Source of the DNA: Didymella arachidicola
Taxonomy: Eukaryota; Ascomycota; Dothideomycetes; Pleosporales; Didymellaceae
Length of the DNA stretch: 64,000 nucleotides
Direction: 5' to 3'
Assembly: GCA_016630955.3 (NCBI GenBank)
Contig: CM049997.1
Coordinates: forward strand, 1,240,001 to 1,304,000
The notes beneath the pieces are model-generated. The model saw only the letters and a program-made list of their open reading frames with translations, did no database searches and was not told the origin of the DNA. How positions within the stretch are numbered: position 1 is the stretch's first letter; every line of letters starts with the position of its first letter. Shown here in pieces: positions 53,761 through 61,348 of this stretch. Both the position numbers and the translations under genes were made by a program.

Positions 53761-53773
53761 CCTAGGCCGTCAT
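53761..53773. repeat. Target-site duplication of LINE-2 (5' side)
   Basis: CCTAGGCCGTCAT, identical to 59813-59825. Confidence 0.95.
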
Positions 53774-53919
53774 CACCGAACACCAATCTTTTGATTTCTG
53801 GGTTTCCTTCACAGAAGCCCCAAAAATCACAGCAAACGATCCGGCTCACTGCGGCCACTCTGGGAGTACCTCTAACGTCCGCCTAGGCCCCCTGCGCGAC
53901 GCGCAAGGAGCTTAATAGG

Positions 53920-55581
53920 ATGGCAGAGTCTCCCTCTTCCCAGCACACAGGGTCCCCAGACTACGAGATCCCCCAGCAGTTGTATACACGCGCTCCAAGA
54001 CGGCCCCAGGAGGACATGCAGCACCATGCGCCCCTTCTGAGCAGCCAGAACCCCGGTGGGGGCGCTCCCAAACCTCGAGTCTCTGATGCCGTCCAACGCC
54101 ACATCGCTGAGACTCAGCAAATTACCCAGCTATGGAACACCATCACTACTGCCTTCGCAGCAGCCGTAGATCAACACGCACAGGGCTACACTAACCCGCA
54201 AGAAGCCAGGATCGCACAGGAGCTGCAGCAGAGGGTCGTTCACGCGCTGACCTCCCTCTCCCCAAGCAACTCTCCCCCTAGCTCTCGCTGGAGCAGTGAC
54301 ACTAATCACAGCAACCCCGGGAGCCAAGAGTCAGGACGCCGCTCTTGGGCGGACGTAGCCAGAGACCCCCAAATCTCAGATAGGGGTGCCAACCGACCCC
54401 TGATCCCTGCTAAACCCCGGCCTGGTCCGTCGGCTAAGCCCAAAGAAGACGATCGAATCTTCATAGCCATCTCCAACCCAACAATGCGACTGCAACAACC
54501 CTCACCATTTGCGGTAAGACAGGCAGTTTGCAAGAGCATAGGAGGAATCACCCTGAGGGACATACCTGCCGCATCACCAATCAAAACAGGCTGGGCGATC
54601 ACCCCAGCTAATAAGTCTATCCGGGACCAGCTTCTAACCCAAGAAAACCAGGAACTTCTAGCGAGAGCACTAGACGGAGACGCGGTAAGGGTCCCAGAAC
54701 GCTGGATCAACTACGCAGTACAGGGAGTACCCAGTTCCCTTCGAACCCTCGACGGCACAGAACTACCCACGACTATCCAGCTAGTGGAGGAAGAGGTATG
54801 CTCGCAAACAGGCAGGCAGCCGGTCAGCTGCAGGGCCTCACGACATGGAGCCAACCACCGTGGCCTTACCACCTGGATCATCTCTTACAAGGAGCCAGTC
54901 CGCTCGTTCCGCCTTTTTGGTATCAGCGAGTACTCCAAGGTGATCAACAAGCACCCTACCATCCAGCGCCACAACCCAGGCTGCCAGGGCTACTGTAACG
55001 CTGCCCGATGCACCCAGGTAGCGCGCTGCGTGCACTGTGGAGACCGCACAGACAGACACCAAGGACCGTACGGGGACAACTGCACCCACAAAGCCGTGTG
55101 CGCCAACTGCCACGGACCACACCCAGCTAGCCACGCCAACTGCCCTGCAGCCCCTCGCCGGGTCAACGGACACAGCATCAAGCCTACAAGAGCCGAGCTG
55201 AAGGCTATCCGACGCGCAGGCAAGATAGCACAGCAGCACCTCTACAGGACAGTCGAAGAGACCCTCAGACAGGCAACGCTTCAGCCTGAGACTACTCCTC
55301 TAGAGGCATCGGAGACAGCGCCTCCCCAGCCTCCCACCCAGAGGCAAGAAGGAGATAGCAGGGCTTCCGCATCACTTCCTACAACGACTAACTCCTATCC
55401 ATCCTCCTCTTCCACTGGCAGAGCAAAGAGACCAAGGCGGGCCGCCACAGGCCAGAGAAGCCTCAATGTAGGACAGCTGTCTGCCGGCAGCATCCGCCCA
55501 CAATCGACTATCCACACTGACCCGTCCACCTCGGAGAGGGAAGACACCAGCATGAGCGATGACCCGCCATCGTCATGCTAG
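53920..55581 (+). CDS. LINE-2 ORF1: gag-like protein with Cys/His motifs
   Basis: 553 residues. The N-terminal half is disordered and Pro/Ser/Gln-rich; a central folded part (RIFIAISNPTMRLQQPSPF, GWAITPANKSIRDQLL) resembles the RRM-like region of LINE ORF1 proteins. A Cys-rich block near residues 355-415 carries knuckle-like motifs (CNAARC, RCVHCGDRTDRH, CANCHGPHPASHANC). The protein should bind element RNA. Its TAG stop sits inside the ORF2 start (ATGCTAG), giving a 7-nt overlap. Confidence 0.92.
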   Translation: MAESPSSQHTGSPDYEIPQQLYTRAPRRPQEDMQHHAPLLSSQNPGGGAPKPRVSDAVQRHIAETQQITQLWNTITTAFAAAVDQHAQGYTNPQEARIAQELQQRVVHALTSLSPSNSPPSSRWSSDTNHSNPGSQESGRRSWADVARDPQISDRGANRPLIPAKPRPGPSAKPKEDDRIFIAISNPTMRLQQPSPFAVRQAVCKSIGGITLRDIPAASPIKTGWAITPANKSIRDQLLTQENQELLARALDGDAVRVPERWINYAVQGVPSSLRTLDGTELPTTIQLVEEEVCSQTGRQPVSCRASRHGANHRGLTTWIISYKEPVRSFRLFGISEYSKVINKHPTIQRHNPGCQGYCNAARCTQVARCVHCGDRTDRHQGPYGDNCTHKAVCANCHGPHPASHANCPAAPRRVNGHSIKPTRAELKAIRRAGKIAQQHLYRTVEETLRQATLQPETTPLEASETAPPQPPTQRQEGDSRASASLPTTTNSYPSSSSTGRAKRPRRAATGQRSLNVGQLSAGSIRPQSTIHTDPSTSEREDTSMSDDPPSSC

Positions 55582-58500
55582 AACACCCCTACAACATACC
55601 AGCCCACAACAGGCGTCAACAGCACAGTCTACCAAGCAGACAACTCCGTGTATGCTGGGCCAACGTCGGCAGATGCTCGCCCTGGCACATCACAACACTA
55701 GAGCTGGCCTTCCAGAAGGGCATAGATGTTGTGTGTGTTCAAGAGCCCTTCGCATGTGCCAACTCGAGAACATCCACTCACCCTGGTTTCAAGCACCTAG
55801 CACCTATCAGCACCTGGGACAGCCCCAACACACCAGGCTCAGTCCGCCCTAGAGTGATGACATACATCCGCAGAGGCCGCCACCTACGGTACCAGGCTAG
55901 AGAGAGTCTCAACCACCCAGACATGCTATGGGCGGTAGTAAATGGAGTCGCCATACTCAACTGCTACAGACAGCCACACACCCCAGACGTCATTCAATAC
56001 GTCACACATCTGACACCCCCTCAGCTCTGCCTTGTCGGGGGCGACTTTAACGCCAGACACGAATCCTTTGAGCCTACCATCACTGCAGCCAACGGAGGAG
56101 TGGAGCTAGCTAGATGGGCTGCCAACGCGTCTATGGACTACATTGGTGTGCCAGGGCAGCCAACACACTGCGCTGGTCACGTTCTTGACCTCACCTTCTC
56201 TAACATCCCGTTTGCCCAGTCTGCTGTCGATGCTAGCATGCACAGCGGCTCAGATCATGAGACGATAGTGACCTCTGTCCCCATCTCCACACCAGGCACT
56301 CCGCAACTAGAACAGTACCACTACAGAGTTCCAGAGGCGAGCCTAGCTAAGTTCGCTGGGCTGGTAGAAATGGGTGCCCAAAACATCGCAGACCCGCTTG
56401 CAACACAGGATGCAGCACAGCTAGAAGAATGCGTCACGCTGCTCACAGAGGCTATACAGCACTCTGTACAGGCAGCAGGCAAGCTCAACCGCAAGGAAGG
56501 CCGCGCTGCACCATGGTGGACCGAGGAGTGCAAGACCGCCTACCAGGCCTACAAACGTGCTAGACAGCTCTGCTCTGGCAGTCTACCAGAGGAGAGACAG
56601 GCCTTCAAGACTACCGTCCGACAGGCCAAGAGGCAGTACTGGAGGCACGTCATCGATAACGCTAGAGACGACAAGGACCTGTTCAAGATCATTGCCTGGC
56701 ACAAGCTCACGCCAGAGAACCAGGACACTCCCCTCGAAGTGAACAACAGAACGATATCAGACCCCCTAGAGAAAGCAGAGGCACTTAGACAGGAAGTTCT
56801 CAACCGCTACACAGCAGAAGATGACCTCGGACAGCGTCCAGACCAGGAGGCTGCAGCCACCCTCCCGTGGAGCACACACATCTCACTTGAGGAGTGTGAG
56901 CGAAACACGATAGGGGTGTCAAGCACATCACCAGGTACTGACCGCTCTACAGTGCGACTACTCCGCGCCTGCTGGACTCAGGTGGGGGAACTCGTACGAA
57001 GGATCTTCCAGCGGTGTCTTGAACTCAACCACTTCCCGGCGCAATGGAAGCTTGCAGAGGTAGCCATGATACCGAAAGTGGGGAAAACAGACCGGACATC
57101 GCCCCGCTCCTGGAGACCGATAGCGCTTCTGTCTTGTATTGGAAAGGGACTCGAACGAACTGTGGCTAGACGTATTGCATGGACTGCCATGACACACAAG
57201 ATCCTCAGCCCCCAGCATGGCGGCGCGCTTCCAAAACGCTCTGCAGCAGACCTCACTGCAGCGTTCACCCACGACACTGAAGCAGCATGGGTGCTTGGAA
57301 AGCACGTCACTATGGTCACCCTAGATGTGCAAGGCGCGTTTGACGCTCTCCTGAAGAACCGCCTGTTGCATCGGATGGCCCAACAGGGCTGGCCACAAAG
57401 GACGATCCTCTTTGTAGACTCATTCCTAACTGACCGGAGGGTGCAAGTCCGCCTTGGCCAGGTCACCACTCCTAGCTACGCAGTTGCCTGCGGCACACCC
57501 CAGGGGTCGCCTCTCTCACCCGTCCTGTACACACTGTACCTGGCAGAGCTACTATCCATGGACACTGAACGGAGGTTTGGGTACGCAGACGACATATGTC
57601 TATACCAGGCCTCACACTCTATGGACGACAACGTCGAGCTCCTCGCAGAAGACCTAAGGGAGATCAGAGCATGGGGTGAGGCTAATAAGGTTACCTTTGC
57701 TCCAGAAAAGCAGGAAATGATCCACCTGACCAGACAGCGGAGCAGCTATGCGCCTCCCTGCGTCGTAGATGAACAGCTCACGATCTATCCAATCCTCCCG
57801 GGTGGAGAGCACAGTCAGCCAGCCCTGCGCTGGTTAGGCGTGTGGTTTGACCGCAGACTCACCTTCCGACGGCATGTAGCTACGCGCACGGCAAAAGCTG
57901 CCAAGGTAGCCTATCACATTCGCAGCCTAGCTAGGACTACCTATGGACCCCCAGCCAGCTCCCTCCGCAAGGCCACTGTTGCCTGTGTGTACCCATCACT
58001 CCTGTATGGAACTGAATGCTGGTACAGAGGCCGCACCAAAAAGCCACACACACTTAAACCAGGCAGGCCACAAGAGGTCAGCGCTTACATTGGGTGGCAC
58101 ATAGCTGCCATAGACAAAACACTAGCCATAGCGGCAAGAGGCATCCTACCAGCGTGGAGAACAACCCCTATAGCTGCACTCTTCCGAGACGCCGGACTGC
58201 TACCGGCAGCAGTGGCACTCGAGGAAGCCAGACTCAGATTTGCAACCCACCTGCGCACTACAGATGCAGACCACCCTCTCACTAGGCGCACAGCAGTACC
58301 TATCGTAAACAGGGGCGTAAAAACCGGACAACCCCAGCGAGTCAAGACGAAAGTCCAACAGATGGCATCTCTTCTACCAGAGACCCCCAGGACTACACTC
58401 TCAGCCCCTCACTACTCGACTGGCTGCCGAACAGACCCGACGCTTAGCCTAGACAAGAAGACTGCAGCTAAGGCTTTTAAAGAATGGTGGGCCCAGCTCT

Positions 58501-59408
58501 CACCACTAGAAGTCACTATCTTCTCAGATGGCTCTGAACAGTACACAAAGGAAGGAGAAAAGCGGGTTACCTACGGCTTTGCAGTGTATCAGAACGGAAA
58601 ACAACTGCACACTGGACGCGGGTCACTCAACCCTACCTCGCACGTCTTCGACGCGGAAGTAGTAGGAGCATGGAGAGGCCTCCAGCATACCGTAAGGCAA
58701 CCAGAGCTCCGCACCCGCCGAATCTGGCTGTGCATAGACAGCACCTCAGTGGTCTGGTGCCTCAGGGGCGACGCACCTCCTACCTCTCAATGGGCTTTCC
58801 TGGAGTGCCATGGCGCCATGGAGACACACGACGTCTCTATCAAATGGGCCCCTGGACACCTAGACATTGAGGGGAACGAGGCAGCAGACAGATTAGCCAA
58901 CCTAGAAGCCCAGCACCCCTCACCCCCGACTGGAAAAGCCGCTCTGCCTACACTCTCAGGCATCAAGACGATAGCCCGCAAGACACTGCGACACACACAA
59001 CAGACCTGGTGGTCTGACAAGAAGACTAAGCTCTCGAAATGGTACAAGAGCTGGGACTTGGACTATGCACCACGCAGCAGTCCAAGGGAACTAGACCTAC
59101 CAAGGGCCACGTTAGCCAGGCTCCTCTCCATCCAATCTAGGCATGGGGACTTTGCCTGGTATCACCGAATGTACAATCACAAGGATGCAAACCTTAGCTG
59201 CTCATGCGGGCGCGACAAGACGCCAGAGCACCTCGTGCTCTGCCGCAAGACCCGCGGGAGCTTTAGCAGATGGCCGCTGCGACCACTAATACTACCATCC
59301 AGCCAGGCTGATGGCCTAGCGTACACTGCAGCACTAGTGAAGGAGCCAGAGGCCTTTGACGCCTTTGTCAAACTTACACAGTACTTCACCAAGATCTGCC
59401 CCCGCTAG
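55575..59408 (+). CDS. LINE-2 ORF2: endonuclease, reverse transcriptase, RNase H
   Basis: 1277 residues. Endonuclease at about 1-235 (VVCVQEPFACANS, LVGGDFNARHESF, SGSDHETIV). RT at about 450-740 (SWRPIALLSCIGKGLERTV, LDVQGAFDALLKNRLL, GTPQGSPLSPVLYTLYL) with the catalytic box FGYADD near residue 669. RNase H at about 975-1110 (VTIFSDGSEQYTKEGEK, FDAEVVGAWRGL, CIDSTSVVWCL, APGHLDIEGNEAADRLA). A terminal Cys/His motif follows (CSCGRDKTPEHLVLC). All key acidic residues are present. It probably makes the nick whose repair left the 13-bp target duplication. Confidence 0.95.
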   Translation: MLEHPYNIPAHNRRQQHSLPSRQLRVCWANVGRCSPWHITTLELAFQKGIDVVCVQEPFACANSRTSTHPGFKHLAPISTWDSPNTPGSVRPRVMTYIRRGRHLRYQARESLNHPDMLWAVVNGVAILNCYRQPHTPDVIQYVTHLTPPQLCLVGGDFNARHESFEPTITAANGGVELARWAANASMDYIGVPGQPTHCAGHVLDLTFSNIPFAQSAVDASMHSGSDHETIVTSVPISTPGTPQLEQYHYRVPEASLAKFAGLVEMGAQNIADPLATQDAAQLEECVTLLTEAIQHSVQAAGKLNRKEGRAAPWWTEECKTAYQAYKRARQLCSGSLPEERQAFKTTVRQAKRQYWRHVIDNARDDKDLFKIIAWHKLTPENQDTPLEVNNRTISDPLEKAEALRQEVLNRYTAEDDLGQRPDQEAAATLPWSTHISLEECERNTIGVSSTSPGTDRSTVRLLRACWTQVGELVRRIFQRCLELNHFPAQWKLAEVAMIPKVGKTDRTSPRSWRPIALLSCIGKGLERTVARRIAWTAMTHKILSPQHGGALPKRSAADLTAAFTHDTEAAWVLGKHVTMVTLDVQGAFDALLKNRLLHRMAQQGWPQRTILFVDSFLTDRRVQVRLGQVTTPSYAVACGTPQGSPLSPVLYTLYLAELLSMDTERRFGYADDICLYQASHSMDDNVELLAEDLREIRAWGEANKVTFAPEKQEMIHLTRQRSSYAPPCVVDEQLTIYPILPGGEHSQPALRWLGVWFDRRLTFRRHVATRTAKAAKVAYHIRSLARTTYGPPASSLRKATVACVYPSLLYGTECWYRGRTKKPHTLKPGRPQEVSAYIGWHIAAIDKTLAIAARGILPAWRTTPIAALFRDAGLLPAAVALEEARLRFATHLRTTDADHPLTRRTAVPIVNRGVKTGQPQRVKTKVQQMASLLPETPRTTLSAPHYSTGCRTDPTLSLDKKTAAKAFKEWWAQLSPLEVTIFSDGSEQYTKEGEKRVTYGFAVYQNGKQLHTGRGSLNPTSHVFDAEVVGAWRGLQHTVRQPELRTRRIWLCIDSTSVVWCLRGDAPPTSQWAFLECHGAMETHDVSIKWAPGHLDIEGNEAADRLANLEAQHPSPPTGKAALPTLSGIKTIARKTLRHTQQTWWSDKKTKLSKWYKSWDLDYAPRSSPRELDLPRATLARLLSIQSRHGDFAWYHRMYNHKDANLSCSCGRDKTPEHLVLCRKTRGSFSRWPLRPLILPSSQADGLAYTAALVKEPEAFDAFVKLTQYFTKICPR

Positions 59409-59482
59409 CTCCTGCAGCCCTGCAACAGCAGCAAACACCTGCACCTAGTTCTGCTAGGTCCAGCACAATCGATGCAACACTC

Positions 59483-59526
59483 TTCACCCCTCCACCCCTC
59501 CACCCCTCCACCCCTTCACCCCCTCC
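59483..59526. repeat. C-rich minisatellite in the LINE-2 3' UTR
   Basis: About four copies of an 8-nt unit (CACCCCTC) near the 3' end of the element. Confidence 0.7.
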
Positions 59527-59792
59527 ACTCACACGATGTCTCTTTCTCTCTCTCCTACGGCACATATATGCCTCAGAATGCAAGGAAATTACCCTAATAT
59601 ACATACATCGCTTAGCCTCCCCAACTGGACGGGGAGCTGTAGTTCTGAAATGGTAACAATACCCGCGCAGGCAGGAAATGCTTTCTAAGGTAGTGTATCA
59701 GCACTGTAATTCCATAGCTTAGCACGTCGTACATGCCCTTCGGGAGGCGAGATGATGGACTTATTCCACATCAACTAGACGAAAAATGAATA

Positions 59793-59812
59793 CCAACCAA
59801 CCAACCAACCAA
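59793..59812 (+). repeat. 3' tail of LINE-2
   Basis: Five perfect CCAA units directly before the target duplication. Confidence 0.92.
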
Positions 59813-59825
59813 CCTAGGCCGTCAT
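59813..59825. repeat. Target-site duplication of LINE-2 (3' side)
   Basis: CCTAGGCCGTCAT, identical to 53761-53773. Confidence 0.95.
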
Positions 59826-60174
59826 GTTTAGCGGCTACTCATTTGATGGGTAAGCTTCAGCCACGCAGAGAAAGTCAGACGGATGCAGCCTTCAGGGGCC
59901 CATCCGCATTCAACATCTCTAGCCATCTAGGCTTGTTCCCGTACTCTTTTGTGGGGTAGATACAAAGCAGAGAGCGATTGCAATTGTTTGGCGCTGTTCT
60001 GAGCAGGAACATACGACATCGAACACAAGTGCGCACTATTCGAAGCCTCAGTCATATTGCTACACATAGTAAGGTACTGCCATGTGAGATGTTGACGGAT
60101 AGCTACCGAAGTCTCGCATCCTGCCTTTGGTGAGACGGTTTGACTCGCCCACCAAGATCCAGCAGGCACTGGAC
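59826..60174. other. Intergenic and possible 5' part of the zinc-ribbon gene
   Basis: The frame of the next gene is open upstream to a TAG near 60098 but has no ATG before 60175; an upstream exon cannot be excluded. Before the LINE-2 insertion this sequence adjoined the 3' end of the 7TM gene. Confidence 0.4.
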
Positions 60175-60849
60175 ATGGCAGAGGCGGCTGGCGCAAATCC
60201 CGACTGGAAGAAGCAGCCCGCATCGGGGCGCGCTGTTACTGACCCCTTCCCTGCTCTGACGCCGGTCAGGCTCATGAGAACACTGGCAGTTGCGACGCGG
60301 GCTGAGGAGAATCCGTGGGTGTACAGGAAAAATGCGGGCATTCCACACTGCGAGAGTTATCGAACTGAGCTGGGAGGGGCAGATGGCGTGTGGTACTGTT
60401 GTGCTGGGCACGAGAATACATTGGTGCACTTCACCGGCACCCACCCGTTCAAGTATATAGAGTACTACCGCTGCGACCACAAGATTTGTCAGCGCTGCCA
60501 TACCACCGCGACTGGGCTTGTGGAAGCATTACCAGGTGGACACCGCAGCTACCGCGCTACCGACAAGGACATCCGCGAGGAGCAGGTGGCGCGGTGGTGC
60601 ATGGTGTGTCCGCGATGCGCACTGTCGTATCGAGCCGCGAAGCGTGGGCCGAGTCTGCATCCACCAGCAACGTGCCGTTGCGGCCATGCTTTTGGATCAA
60701 ACTGGCCGCAATTCCTCGTCGGGTCGGTGCATCAGATCCGGTGGTTTCCACACCATGTTGCTATGCTCACGAAGCACAGGTGGAAGATGCTGCAGCCGGT
60801 GACGTACGCGAAGCGGTTCTATGGCACGAAAAAGCAAGATTTTCGTTGA
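60175..60849 (+). CDS. Probable double zinc ribbon protein (paralogue)
   Basis: Starting at the first in-frame ATG (MAEAAGANPDWKKQPAS) the protein has 224 residues. Open codons run about 16 further upstream (including TKIQQALDM) without an ATG, so an upstream exon may be missing. Two ribbon units are visible: VWYCCAGHENTLVHFTG with YYRCDHKICQRCH, and CMVCPRCALSYRA with ATCRCGHAFGSNWPQFLVG. The order and spacing match the protein at 37041-37715 (CCGHDNTL, CGRCQHVLCKSC, CPNCGLS, CSCGTSAKSDW). It is presumably a zinc-binding cytosolic or nuclear protein; function unknown. The Trp-rich C-terminal segment (RWFPHHVAMLTKHRWKML) corresponds to the helical end of the paralogue. Confidence 0.78.
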   Translation: MAEAAGANPDWKKQPASGRAVTDPFPALTPVRLMRTLAVATRAEENPWVYRKNAGIPHCESYRTELGGADGVWYCCAGHENTLVHFTGTHPFKYIEYYRCDHKICQRCHTTATGLVEALPGGHRSYRATDKDIREEQVARWCMVCPRCALSYRAAKRGPSLHPPATCRCGHAFGSNWPQFLVGSVHQIRWFPHHVAMLTKHRWKMLQPVTYAKRFYGTKKQDFR

Positions 60850-61348
60850 CAGCAAATGGCGAGGAATATGCCGCGGATTGTAATGTACGATCCGGATGTG
60901 TCTGGAGTGTGTTGGAAACTTTAGGCTTGATTTCTGGCCACGTAGAGGTGCGGTATTAGGCCAGAGATGCAGTGTCGTTGTTGTTGGTAGAAGAGGGGGG
61001 TAGTGTGTTTGAAGGCAGGGGTGAGATGGGATGGTGGTGTATAAGACTGATAGAGCGGCATTGCTATTCGCACGCTCGTGCTGCTCGGATGTGCTGGATG
61101 CGGTTTCCTCGCACTAGCTCCCCGTTGTGAACTGCGACGAGGACTGCATTTGTGTTTGGGATAAGAATGGATATCTAGCAATCAAGTAGTAGGCTGAGGT
61201 GGACTCATTCCTGAGTGAGGGAGTGAGTGGTTTGTTAGTTTCTGTGTAGAGGGTGTGGATGAGGGTATCTCTTTGTTCTCGACCAAGTCTCTACGCTTTA
61301 CGCTTGCTATACTCGCTTCACTCGTTCGCTCGTTCATTCGCACGCTCG
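60850..61348. other. Intergenic spacer, convergent 3' ends
   Basis: About 500 nt between the zinc-ribbon gene and the PRP28 stop. It contains the 3' UTRs of both genes; no gene seen. Confidence 0.45.

Larger units (their letters stand above)
53774..59812 (+). mobile_element. LINE-2: intact non-LTR retrotransposon of a different family
   Basis: A complete 6.04-kb element: 146-nt 5' UTR, ORF1 (53920-55581), ORF2 (55575-59408), 404-nt 3' UTR with a C-rich minisatellite, and a (CCAA)5 tail, flanked by perfect 13-bp duplications. It differs from LINE-1 in ORF sequences, tail unit and ORF junction. Both frames are open, so it is a recent, potentially active copy. Confidence 0.95.

Noticed and set aside
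45724..59825. Long terminal repeats suggesting LTR retrotransposons
   Set aside because: Neither element has terminal direct repeats beyond the short target duplications, and both have AP endonuclease-RT-RNase H architecture without protease or integrase.
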